From Nocardioides sp. TRM66260-LWL (lineage in GTDB: Bacteria > Actinomycetota > Actinomycetes > Propionibacteriales > Nocardioidaceae), in NCBI RefSeq assembly GCF_020075545.1, contig NZ_JAIQZK010000004.1, forward strand, positions 1 through 64,000: a stretch of 64,000 bases of DNA. The letters run 5' to 3'. A program made the translations under genes and the position numbers. The notes under the pieces are model-generated. The model was given only the letters and a program-made list of their open reading frames with translations. It made no database searches and was not told the DNA's origin. Each line of letters opens with the position of its first letter. The first letter of the stretch is position 1. Below, piece by piece: positions 1-6,388 of the stretch.

Positions 1-122
1 TCCACACCGGACTCGCGCACCCGGCCGTCCCCAACTTTCCAGGACAGGAATCTCTGCCACATGCTTGACGCGAGACAGGGCGAGCTGGGGTGTGCGTGTG
101 CGGGGTCGATGTGGATGGTCAT
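1..122 (-). CDS. Partial hypothetical protein of the integrated element, cut by the left edge
   Basis: An open frame begins with ATG at 122-120, overlapping the stop of the preceding gene as ATGA, and stays open to base 1. It reads MTIHIDPAHAHPSSPCLASS and onward. I do not recognise it. The evidence is the unbroken chain of overlapping starts and stops in this minus-strand operon rather than the protein itself. The C-terminus is outside the window. Confidence 0.4.
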   Translation of the reverse strand, partial: MTIHIDPAHAHPSSPCLASSMWQRFLSWKVGDGRVRESGV

Positions 123-430
123 CGGGTCCCTCCGGTCTGGTGGTCGGTGTTGGGGGTGCAGGTGTGGAGCTGGCGCCACGGCATGTCGCGGGCTTCGTCT
201 TCGGCGTCGGCCTGGGAGCAGCCGCGCTGCCACTGGAGGTGCTCGACGAGCGCGGGGAAGCGCCAGGCGCGGCGGCCGAGGACGGGGTAGGCGTTGGGGA
301 CGCTGGTGGTGTGGCCGTTGAGGTCGCCGGGGTTGAAGGGCCGGTTGGCGGGGGTGAACGGGGAGCCGAGGAACTCGACGGGGGCGCCGCAGTTGATGCA
401 GCGCGGTGTGGTGGTGCGGCGGCGGGTCAC
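119..430 (-). CDS. Small CxxC protein of unknown function, early operon
   Basis: A 103-residue protein. A GTG at 430 forms a GTGA overlap with the stop of the gene before it; a second GTG at 439 is possible but would not fit the overlap pattern of the operon. Near the N-terminus it carries a CINCG zinc-ribbon-like pair, followed by a Trp- and Arg-containing body (residues such as RRAWRFPALVEHLQWQRGC). Function is unknown. Small CxxC proteins of this sort are common in early operons of actinophages and integrative elements. Confidence 0.6.
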   Translation of the reverse strand: MTRRRTTTPRCINCGAPVEFLGSPFTPANRPFNPGDLNGHTTSVPNAYPVLGRRAWRFPALVEHLQWQRGCSQADAEDEARDMPWRQLHTCTPNTDHQTGGTR

Positions 431-795
431 TGGCAGCACCCCCGCTGTGTGGGGGTGGTGAAGCAGAGCCCCGGGGAGCAGGCGAGCGTGGCCCGCCGGA
501 CGGAAGGGGTGCGGCGGCGCGGGGCGGTGGTGCGCGCGCGGGCTGCCTTCGGCGGAGAAGAAGTCGCCGTTGACTCCCCGGGGTGGCTGGGGGCCGTCCC
601 CGGGCGCGGGTCAGGCCGCGGCCCGGGGACGGTGGTGACGCTGCCCGACCCCCATCGGGTCAGCGTCAGGGTGTCCCGGGCCTGCCGCGCGAGAGGGCGC
701 GGGGTCGACGGGAACACGATCGTGAGGGCGCGCGCGAGGGCGTGGGTGGCGGTGCGGCCGGCGATGCGGGTCAGCGGGGTGAAGGGCTCGGTCAT
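427..795 (-). CDS. Hypothetical Arg/Pro/Thr-rich protein, early operon
   Basis: A 122-residue frame starts with ATG at 795, overlapping the upstream stop as ATGA. The N-terminal third (MTEPFTPLTRIAGRTATHAL) looks like an ordinary coding sequence; the rest is rich in Arg, Pro, Thr and Ser and looks disordered. No domain is recognised. Position in the overlap chain is the main support, so the product is uncertain. Confidence 0.5.
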   Translation of the reverse strand: MTEPFTPLTRIAGRTATHALARALTIVFPSTPRPLARQARDTLTLTRWGSGSVTTVPGPRPDPRPGTAPSHPGESTATSSPPKAARARTTAPRRRTPSVRRATLACSPGLCFTTPTQRGCCQ

Positions 796-1145
796 GCGGG
801 CTCGCCCTCCCCGGTGTGGGGGTGCTGCTGGTCGTCGGTGACGAGCCGCAGCCCGGGCGCCTCAGCGGGCCCGCCGGCGGCGGCGGGGGTGTCGTGGCCG
901 GGGTAGCCGTGGACGTCGGGTGCGGTCTGCACCTCGGCGAGGAGCTGCTCGAGCACGGCGAAGTCTGCGCGTGCGGTCGCGGCGGCGACGCGGATCTCGG
1001 AGGCGGCCCAGAGCCAGCTGGGGCCAACGTCGTGGAGCCGTCCGGTGCGGACCATCGCCTCGACGATCGCGGCGAGGTCGGCTGCCTCCTGCGAGGTGAG
1101 GGACAGGATCACCAGGTCCTGGCCGACGGGGGCGGTGTACTTCAC
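792..1145 (-). CDS. Hypothetical protein, early operon
   Basis: A 117-residue protein starting at a GTG that overlaps the previous stop as GTGA. The core (YTAPVGQDLVILSLTSQEAA, then an alanine-rich amphipathic stretch and FAVLEQLLAEVQTAP) suggests a small helical protein with a disordered His/Glu tail. The same frame stays open upstream to 1616, but between about 1145 and 1480 it reads as an Arg-rich shadow of the neighbouring gene, so I treat it as a separate gene starting at 1145. Function unknown. Confidence 0.6.
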   Translation of the reverse strand: MKYTAPVGQDLVILSLTSQEAADLAAIVEAMVRTGRLHDVGPSWLWAASEIRVAAATARADFAVLEQLLAEVQTAPDVHGYPGHDTPAAAGGPAEAPGLRLVTDDQQHPHTGEGEPA

Positions 1146-1616
1146 GGCGCCACGTCCTCGGTGTAGGGCCTGTTGCGCCCGCCGTATGCCTCGGCCTTGC
1201 AGGGCATGAGCCAGCCGATGTGCTGGCCGTCCTGATCGATGACGGCGGCGCTGTCTGCGTCCGTGCAGCGGAGTCGCCAGCCAAGGGCGGCGAGCGCGGC
1301 GAGGTAATGGGCGCCGAACAGGGTCTCCGAGCTGGGGAGTTCGTTCGTCGCAGCACCCATCTGCGTGGCGCGGGACCCGTTGAACTCGTAGTCGAAGAAG
1401 ACCATGCGGTCGGCGTGCCGATCGGACAGGTCGGCTCGGATCGCAAGGACGCGATCGGTCACCAGCTCCTCGATGGGGGCCGCCGGCGAACCGCACAGCC
1501 CAGAGCGGCAGAGGCTCTTCGTGCTCAGGGAGGCCAACCTGCTGGCAGAACTGGCAGTTGCACTCGTGGGGCTCGGCCGGCGGAAGCACGGCGTCCCAGT
1601 CCAGGCGGGCGCTCAC
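1142..1616 (-). pseudogene. Frameshifted (or programmed +1 shifted) hypothetical protein
   Basis: The gene opens with GTG at 1616, overlapping the previous stop, and reads MSARLDWDAVLPPAEPHECN with a CNCQFC cluster up to LWAVRFAGG. Sensible coding sequence then continues one frame over as PIEELVTDRVLAIRADLS and ends in EDVAP at 1142. The switch falls at five consecutive G on the plus strand (1475-1479, CCCCC in the message). Removing one C restores a single protein of roughly 157 residues. It could be a real indel, a sequencing or assembly error, or a +1 shift at CCC-C. Both parts are joined by GTGA overlaps to their neighbours. Function unknown; the N-terminal cysteines may bind a metal. Confidence 0.6.
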
Positions 1617-1930
1617 GGCTTCACGTCCTCGTCCAGGCCGGAGGTCAGGTACTCGTGCGAGAGGTCGAGCAGAAGCTCAGTGCTCCGCAGGGTTCGCGAG
1701 GCGGTGAGCACGCAGTACCCGGCGACGACGACACGGTGCCGGCGCGGGTAGTGGCGGCGGCGGAACGCTTCGGTGGCAGCGTCAAGCCGATCGCCGATCG
1801 CAAGGACGGCGTCGACGTCCTCCCGGGTGGGTCGCGGGTTCGCGGCGAGCGCGGCCGTCGCGGCCCGGCGCTGCGCGTACAGGTCGACGAGCCCGCGGGC
1901 GTCAGCCTCGACGAGGATCGGGAGGCTCAC
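1613..1930 (-). CDS. Hypothetical 105-residue helical protein, early operon
   Basis: It starts with GTG at 1930 (GTGA overlap with the gene before) and ends at 1613, overlapping the next start. It begins MSLPILVEADARGLVDLYAQ and continues with long Ala/Arg/Asp-rich helices, then RHYPRRHRVVVAGYCVLTAS. No known domain is seen. It is likely co-translated with its neighbours. Confidence 0.6.
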   Translation of the reverse strand: MSLPILVEADARGLVDLYAQRRAATAALAANPRPTREDVDAVLAIGDRLDAATEAFRRRHYPRRHRVVVAGYCVLTASRTLRSTELLLDLSHEYLTSGLDEDVKP

Positions 1931-2133
1931 GCGGCACCGCCGGTGGTGTCGTCGGCGTGGAGGAGGGCACGGAGGCGCTGGTTCTCGACGGCGAGGTGGT
2001 CGGCGTGCTCGGCGGTGTGGCGAAGCGCGGCAGCCATGTCGACGAGGACGATGACGGCGGCGACGCTGCCGGTGAAGACGATGATCCAGCGGCAGGCGTG
2101 GAGCACGTCGGCGAGTGCGGTGAGGTACTGCAT
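1927..2133 (-). CDS. Small membrane protein with C-terminal coiled coil
   Basis: A 68-residue protein with ATG at 2133, preceded by a purine-rich GAAGAAGGG ribosome site. Residues about 13-33 (CRWIIVFTGSVAAVIVLVDM) form one hydrophobic membrane segment. The rest is a short Leu/His/Glu-rich helix (EHADHLAVENQRLRALL) with heptad character. It is the first gene after a 92-base gap in the operon, so it may be translated independently of the genes upstream. Function unknown. Confidence 0.6.
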   Translation of the reverse strand: MQYLTALADVLHACRWIIVFTGSVAAVIVLVDMAAALRHTAEHADHLAVENQRLRALLHADDTTGGAA

Positions 2134-2225
2134 GGGGGTGGCTACCCTTCTTCTCGAAGTGGGGAGACCCGGTCTGTTCTTGGCGGAGCGGCCGGGTCTT
2201 CTGCTGTCCCGGGACAGGGCGGTGG

Positions 2226-2963
2226 TCAGGCGGTGGCGGTGAGGTCGCGTTCCCAGGGGGTCTGGTAGCCGCCGGCGCGGTCGATGCGGTCCTGGCGGGC
2301 GCGGGCCTGTGCGCGGAGCCGGTCGTCGGCGGCGCGGTCGGCGGCCTTCTGCTCGAGCGCGTCGCGGGTGTCGGGTGCGAGCGCGACGAGGCGGGCGGCG
2401 GCGATGGAGGCGTTGAGGGCCTGGTCGAGTCGCCACCGGGCTAGGAGGTCGGTGGAGTCGGCGCGGTCGGTCGGTGGCCGGTGGAGCAGCGCGGGGCCGT
2501 GGGTGACGGACAGGAGACGCCGCAGCTGGGTGAGGGCGTCGTGGTGGGTCTGCGCGGCCGTGGAGCCCTGGCCGGCGGTCGCGGTGCTGCACGCGGCGAG
2601 CCAGGCGTGGGCCTGGGCGAAGTCCCTGAGGTCGAGGTGGCCGAACGCGGTGGCCTCGGCGTCCCGGCCGGCCGGGGCGGCGACCGCCGGCGAGGCGGGC
2701 AGGGCGGTCAGGCAGGCCCGGCAGAACCGGCGGGGCAGCCGGGCGACCGGAGCGTGGCCGGCGTGTACCACGGTCAGCCGCCGGTACGGGCGGCCGCACA
2801 CCGGCCGGGCGCCGGCCGCGACGTAGCGGCCCGAGCTCGTGACGGGCGCGCCCGGGGCGACGACGTGCACGACACCCGTCGACGCGCGGCGAGCGAGGAG
2901 CCCGCCGGCCGCGAGGTGCGCGACCACGCGCAGCGCCGGGGAGTACGACGACGGGGCGCTCAC
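2226..2963 (-). CDS. Hypothetical protein with possible zinc-binding cysteines
   Basis: A 245-residue protein beginning with GTG at 2963 in a GTGA overlap with the antirepressor gene. The N-terminal part could form a small winged fold (PALRVVAHLAAGGLLARRAS). A CGRPYRR...FCRACL pattern could bind zinc. The C-terminal half is long Ala/Arg-rich helix ending in WERDLTATA. I recognise no family. Translational coupling to the antirepressor suggests an early phage function. Confidence 0.6.
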   Translation of the reverse strand: MSAPSSYSPALRVVAHLAAGGLLARRASTGVVHVVAPGAPVTSSGRYVAAGARPVCGRPYRRLTVVHAGHAPVARLPRRFCRACLTALPASPAVAAPAGRDAEATAFGHLDLRDFAQAHAWLAACSTATAGQGSTAAQTHHDALTQLRRLLSVTHGPALLHRPPTDRADSTDLLARWRLDQALNASIAAARLVALAPDTRDALEQKAADRAADDRLRAQARARQDRIDRAGGYQTPWERDLTATA

Positions 2964-3742
2964 GCTGCGCCGCCGTCGATGACGGTGAGGGCCTGCTCCG
3001 AGAGGCGGTCGCGGAGGCGCTCCAGGCCTCGTGCGGTGACGCGTACCTGGGGGTCGGCCTGCTTGCGCTCGCCGGTGCGCTCGTCGTAGTAGCCGGCGGT
3101 GACGCGCTCGACGAGAAGGCCGGCGTTGACGGCGGTCTGCATGGCCTGCCAGCGCTGCGCGCGGCGGAAGATCCAGCCGTTGTCGTTCATCCAGTCGAAG
3201 AGCTTGCGGGGGCCGGTGGCGATGCCGTCGCGGGCGAGGATCTTCGCGGCGTCGGACACGGTGAAGTCGCCGTCGGCGGCGGCGAGCCCGTTCCAGGCGG
3301 CGGCTGGGGCCTCGAGCGCGCGGGCCGCCGCTTGGGCGGCGTCGATGCGTTCCTGCAGTCCACGGATGACCTGGGCGGTCATCTCCTCGAACGAGATCGC
3401 GGCCGGGGCGTTGTAGGTGCCGGTCTTCCGGATCGCGGGGAGGACGTCGTGGGTGACCCAGCGCTTGAAGGCCTTCGCCTCGGGGACGCGGCTGCGGATG
3501 ATCGCCGAGTAGAGGCCGGCTTCGCTGATGACGGTGACGGTCTGCTCGCCGCCAGGGGTACGCACAATGTGCGGACCCTTCTCGTCGTCGTCGAGCATCC
3601 GGGTCAGGTCGGAGGCCATGCGGAAGCCGAGGATCCGGGCGACGTCGCCGGCGACGAACCAGGGCTCGCCGTCGATGACGACGACGTGGACCTCGTGGTC
3701 CTCGTACCGGAACAGGTCCAGTGCCCCTCCCCCGGCGCTCAC
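2960..3742 (-). CDS. Phage antirepressor, BRO-N plus KilAC domains
   Basis: A 260-residue DNA-binding protein. The BRO N-terminal domain covers about residues 6-110 (LFRYEDHEVHVVVIDGEPWF, VAGDVARILGF, AFKRWVTHDVLPAIRKTGTY). The KilAC/ANT domain covers about 155-255 (SDAAKILARDGIATGPRKLF, DWMNDNGWIFRR). In temperate phages such proteins relieve repressor-mediated silencing or act as early regulators. I chose the GTG at 3742 because it overlaps the upstream stop as GTGA and lies just before the conserved domain; an earlier ATG at 3808 would only add a poorly conserved leader read in another gene's frame. Its place behind a Cro-like and an excisionase-like gene fits a lytic early operon. Confidence 0.88.
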   Translation of the reverse strand: MSAGGGALDLFRYEDHEVHVVVIDGEPWFVAGDVARILGFRMASDLTRMLDDDEKGPHIVRTPGGEQTVTVISEAGLYSAIIRSRVPEAKAFKRWVTHDVLPAIRKTGTYNAPAAISFEEMTAQVIRGLQERIDAAQAAARALEAPAAAWNGLAAADGDFTVSDAAKILARDGIATGPRKLFDWMNDNGWIFRRAQRWQAMQTAVNAGLLVERVTAGYYDERTGERKQADPQVRVTARGLERLRDRLSEQALTVIDGGAA

Positions 3743-3945
3743 GACACCCTCCGGGCAGCGGTGGTCTGGTGGTTGCAGGACTCCCCCATGACCCACGCGT
3801 CGAGGCACAGGATGTGGAAGCGCCAGTGCCCACCGGGTCGCCGCTGCGTCCCGTGGAGCTCGCCGGCCTCTGCGGCCTTGCGGACGGTCTGCGGGTGCCG
3901 GCTGGTGTACCCGGCGGCCTGAACGGTCGTGTGCCAGATCTGCAT
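3739..3945 (-). CDS. Excisionase-like MerR/HTH_17 DNA-binding protein
   Basis: A 68-residue protein starting at ATG 3945, overlapping the stop of the Cro-like gene (TGATG). It has the compact winged-helix pattern of excisionases: a helix-turn-helix TVQAAGYTSRHPQTVRKAAE followed by a wing containing GTQRRPGGHWRF. Excisionases direct tyrosine integrases towards excision by bending DNA at the attachment site. The integrase lies 3 kb away on the other side of the control region. It could instead be another small regulator, but position and size favour Xis. Confidence 0.75.
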   Translation of the reverse strand: MQIWHTTVQAAGYTSRHPQTVRKAAEAGELHGTQRRPGGHWRFHILCLDAWVMGESCNHQTTAARRVS

Positions 3946-4226
3946 CAGGCCACCCGCCTCTGACGAACGCCCAGCGAGCCGGTAGTCACTTCCGGCACGA
4001 AGAGGGAGCCCGGAGGGGCGTTCAGGGCCCTTTCGATAGCAGTGGCCGTCTTGGGCGAGCACGTCGTCCGCTCGCCGGACCGCAGGTGGCCAATGATCTG
4101 GCGCCCAACGCCCGGCCCGGTCTTTGCCGCCAGAGAGCGATTGGTCTCTCCGCGGAACTCCATGTACTGCCGGAGCGCCTGCGCGCTGATGAGTCGCACC
4201 CAGAGCCTCCCTGAGTCGTAGGTCAT
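3945..4226 (-). CDS. Cro/CI-type helix-turn-helix regulator, first gene of the leftward operon
   Basis: A 93-residue protein with ATG at 4226, preceded by a strong AGGAGG site (GTCAGGAGGACGAGATG). The helix-turn-helix lies at about residues 14-65 (ALRQYMEFRGETNRSLAAKT, then VGRQIIGHLRSGER), with a short C-terminal tail. It is divergent to a second helix-turn-helix gene at 4413, and the 186 bases between them hold the operator array. This matches a Cro-versus-repressor switch. Which of the two is the immunity repressor is inferred from position: the 4413 gene is on the integrase side. Confidence 0.8.
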   Translation of the reverse strand: MTYDSGRLWVRLISAQALRQYMEFRGETNRSLAAKTGPGVGRQIIGHLRSGERTTCSPKTATAIERALNAPPGSLFVPEVTTGSLGVRQRRVA

Positions 4227-4242
4227 CTCGTCCTCCTGACCG

Positions 4243-4367
4243 TAGCCGGATTGGCTAGTGCCTGTCTAGGCACTAGCCAATGTAGCCAGCGGCGGCTACA
4301 GGCGCAAGACGAATCTGGCCGCCAAATGCCGCTTACGCCGCTGTAGTTTGTAGCCACCTTGGCTACA
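4243..4367. promoter_or_regulatory. Operator array of TAGCC/GGCTA inverted repeats in the genetic switch
   Basis: Seven half-sites TAGCC or GGCTA lie at 4243-4247, 4253-4257, 4274-4278, 4283-4287, 4294-4298, 4351-4355 and 4361-4365, with an eighth at 4408-4412 directly before the GTG of the plus-strand gene. They form a perfect 13-base inverted repeat (4250-4262 / 4269-4281), TGTAGCC-N6-GGCTACA (4281-4300) and TGTAGCCA-N3-TGGCTACA (4349-4367). The array lies between two divergent helix-turn-helix genes and is probably bound by one or both products. Confidence 0.85.
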
Positions 4368-4412
4368 CGCTTCATTGCTCGGTAGTCATCCCCACCACGA
4401 GAGTCCGTAGCC

Positions 4413-4937
4413 GTGACTGAGTTGTCCGACCTCCTGCGAGCGAACCTGCCGAAGGGCTGGAGCGCGCGTCAGGTTGCCCGCGAGGCCAGGAAGCGTGGCC
4501 ACAAGCTCAGCGACGCGGCCGCTACCTCGTACATCGGCGGCCGACATGGCACGCCCTCAGATCAAATGCTTGAGGCCCTAGCCGACACACTCAGGATCCC
4601 CCTGGCACGGCTGAGATCGGCCGCAGGCCTGGTCGCCCAGGTAGGCGACCCCTGGGTTCCGCCGGAGAGCTCGCGTTACCTGCGCGGAGACCAACGAGCG
4701 GCCTTGGAGCGATTGATCGCGACGATGGTGATCCGAGAGGAGGAGGGCCGAGGCGAGCAGGCCGAAGCGAGCTCAGCCGACGACCAGCAGCAGACGTCAC
4801 GGCCGGCGCTGGCGGTGGCAGATGGCGGCGCAGACGAGGGCGAGGCAGCCGCCGCTGCCGCTCAGGCCGCCGAGTCCGCAGCTGCGCAGCGGAGGGAGAT
4901 CGCGGAGATGAAGGAGCGGCAGAAGCGTGGCGAGTAG
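4413..4937 (+). CDS. Putative immunity repressor, N-terminal helix-turn-helix protein
   Basis: A 174-residue protein starting at GTG 4413, immediately after an operator half-site. Residues about 1-72 form an XRE-like domain (RANLPKGWSARQVAREARKR, then PSDQMLEALADTLRIPLARL). The remainder is acidic, Ala- and Gln-rich and probably coiled coil, ending EIAEMKERQKRGE. It is divergent from the Cro-like gene and heads the rightward group leading to the integrase, the normal place for a lysogeny repressor. No peptidase (LexA-type) domain is present, so if it is the repressor, induction would need another route; the ImmA-like peptidase downstream is a candidate. Confidence 0.78.
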   Translation: MTELSDLLRANLPKGWSARQVAREARKRGHKLSDAAATSYIGGRHGTPSDQMLEALADTLRIPLARLRSAAGLVAQVGDPWVPPESSRYLRGDQRAALERLIATMVIREEEGRGEQAEASSADDQQQTSRPALAVADGGADEGEAAAAAAQAAESAAAQRREIAEMKERQKRGE

Positions 4938-5216
4938 CGGCCCGCGGAGCGTGGCCTGTGGACGCGCGCGCGTTGCTGCTGCAGCAGCATCTACCTCTTC
5001 CTCTACCTCTGTGAGCGTTACTTCGCTGCTACCAACGCGTTGGCAACGGCGTTACATCGGTTCGTTTCACGCTCAGCAGGGCTCTTGGGTGCCGTTTCCA
5101 CAGGCCTGTGGAGAACGCGAGGGCTTGCGATGTTGGCGGCAACAACATCGCGAGAGGTCGCTTTCGCGCCTGTCTAGACCGGGGATCGAACAGTCCAGTT
5201 ATCCACAGGAACGCGC
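4938..5216. other. 279-base non-coding spacer with palindromes and a DnaA box
   Basis: I see no gene here. The spacer holds a TTGCTGCTGCAGCAGCA palindrome near 4974-4990, CCAACGCGTTGG (5032-5043), TCCACAGGCCTGTGGA (5097-5112), a hairpin GCGATGTTG-N7-CAACATCGC (5127-5151) and a consensus DnaA box (5199-5207). It probably carries the promoter of the downstream synthetase gene and perhaps a terminator for the repressor gene. No convincing -35/-10 pair was found. Confidence 0.6.
5199..5207 (+). promoter_or_regulatory. Perfect DnaA box TTATCCACA
   Basis: TTATCCACA is the consensus 9-mer for DnaA. It lies 9 bases before the TTG start of the synthetase gene, and a related TTTCCACA lies at 5095-5102 within a 16-base palindrome. 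One or two boxes do not make an origin. They could link synthetase expression to DnaA, or be a relic of an element origin. Confidence 0.5.
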
Positions 5217-6011
5217 TTGTCGCAGGGCGCCAAGCTCAAGCAGAAGTTCCACTCCAGGTCGATGACTCCCGAGATGCCCAGCGGCAACCAGATCGACAAG
5301 GCAGGCAAGTACCTGCGCGACATCCGGACGGGCCGAATCCCCTCGAGCGAGGTCGACCCCGAGAAGCGCGAGCGGTCCGTTGAGATCGTGACGACGTTCC
5401 GAGAGGCGCACGCGGCCCCGATGAACTCGATCCGGATGGGGCTCGAGTCGATGAATCGAAGCCTGCAGCTAGGGGCGGCGATCTCTCAGCGCCACAAGCG
5501 GGTTCCGCGGATCGTGCGCAAGCTGACTCGCATGAACGGCACTGGCCTGAGCCGACTCGAGGACATCGGGGGATGCCGCGTGGTCGTAGCTGACATCGCT
5601 CAGATGCAGCTGCTGGGAGATCGAATCCGGAAGCGGTGGGCTGCGGACTTCGTTCGACCGCCGCGTGACTACGTGGCCGGCCCTAAGTCGATGGGGTACC
5701 GGGCGCACCACTACGTGGTGCGGCGTCACGGGCGAGCGATCGAGGTTCAGGTCAGGACGCAGGGCCAGCAGCGGTGGGCTGACGCGGTTGAGCAGATGGA
5801 TGCGCGGTGGCTCGAGCTCGGCGCGTTTCTGTCGACGGAGACGATCCAGCTCAAGGACGAGATCGGGCCGACTGCTCTGAGGCGCTACTTCGAACTCGCG
5901 GCCGAGATCATCTGGCTCGGCGAGGCCGGTCTCCCAATCCCACCCATGCTGCACACCAACTTCATCCGCGCAAGGACCGAGGTGATCAACGCTGGCTACT
6001 ACTCAGCCTGA
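5217..6011 (+). CDS. Small alarmone synthetase, RelA/SpoT domain (toxSAS-like), prophage-borne
   Basis: A 264-residue RelA/SpoT synthetase-domain protein. From the TTG start the motifs are RHKRVPRIVRKL (about 92-103, nucleotide-binding basic helix), LEDIGGCRVVV (114-124, with D116 and R121), RDYVAGPKSMGYRAHH (150-165) and IEVQVRT (175-181, catalytic-type Glu176). There is no HD hydrolase, TGS or ACT domain, so it is a single-domain synthetase. Known members make (p)ppGpp or (pp)pApp, or pyrophosphorylate tRNA CCA ends as toxins; Phrann gp29 is a prophage example in defence. TTG 5217 has AGGA 7-10 bases upstream; ATG 5262 would give 249 residues. It lies between the putative repressor and the ImmA and integrase genes, so is probably expressed in the lysogen. 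Which reaction it performs cannot be read from the sequence. Confidence 0.9.
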   Translation: MSQGAKLKQKFHSRSMTPEMPSGNQIDKAGKYLRDIRTGRIPSSEVDPEKRERSVEIVTTFREAHAAPMNSIRMGLESMNRSLQLGAAISQRHKRVPRIVRKLTRMNGTGLSRLEDIGGCRVVVADIAQMQLLGDRIRKRWAADFVRPPRDYVAGPKSMGYRAHHYVVRRHGRAIEVQVRTQGQQRWADAVEQMDARWLELGAFLSTETIQLKDEIGPTALRRYFELAAEIIWLGEAGLPIPPMLHTNFIRARTEVINAGYYSA

Positions 6012-6017
6012 CGCGCG

Positions 6018-6029
6018 TATGCTCTCGTC
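6018..6029 (+). promoter_or_regulatory. Leaderless-type promoter of the 6030 gene
   Basis: TATGCT at 6018-6023 is followed by six bases and then the ATG at 6030. This TANNNT-N6-ATG layout recurs at many genes in this window and predicts a transcript without a 5' leader. It gives the small gene its own promoter in addition to any read-through from the synthetase gene, which is relevant if the product neutralises the synthetase. No clear -35 was seen. Confidence 0.6.
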
Positions 6030-6287
6030 ATGCCCCTGACGATCCACTATCTGCTGGTCTACAGCTACAGCGAGCAGATGCTGATCCGTGAGGTCGCGTT
6101 CACCGATGCTGGCGCCGCGACCGTCGCCTATCGCGAGGCCGAGGAAGAGTTCAGGGGCAGGTCAGACCACTTCGAGGTCGTTCTTCTCGGCGCTGACAGC
6201 CGCGAGACCATCATGAAGACCCACGGTCACTACTTCGCGTCAACCGGCACCCGCGACGCTTTCGAGGATCTACTCCCCTCCCTCTGA
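6030..6287 (+). CDS. 85-residue protein of unknown function, candidate partner of the synthetase
   Basis: The protein begins MPLTIHYLLVYSYSEQMLIR and has an alternating beta/alpha pattern: YLLVYS, REVAFTDAGAATVAYREAEE, HFEVVLLGADS, ETIMKTHGHYF. Similar small proteins occur widely in actinobacteria without assigned function, as far as I recall. It lies 18 bases after the synthetase gene, with its own leaderless promoter. The position fits an antitoxin or regulator of the alarmone synthetase, but this is inference; it could equally be an independent cargo gene. Confidence 0.65.
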   Translation: MPLTIHYLLVYSYSEQMLIREVAFTDAGAATVAYREAEEEFRGRSDHFEVVLLGADSRETIMKTHGHYFASTGTRDAFEDLLPSL

Positions 6288-6388
6288 GCCGTCCTCCGCT
6301 CTCACGCGGCCAGGCATCACCTCGTACCGATGTCGCTGACCTAGACCAGCGAGCGTCGCTGTCGGTGCTCGCGCCTACCGTTCCCGGG

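Noticed and set aside
792..1616. One 274-residue minus-strand protein spanning two gene regions
   Set aside because: The middle third is Arg-rich shadow sequence, while another frame there encodes a sensible protein. Two overlap junctions at 1142-1145 and 1613-1616 support separate genes and a frame switch.
5032..5207. Chromosomal replication origin
   Set aside because: Only one consensus DnaA box and one near match, no dnaA/dnaN genes, and the setting is an integrated element.
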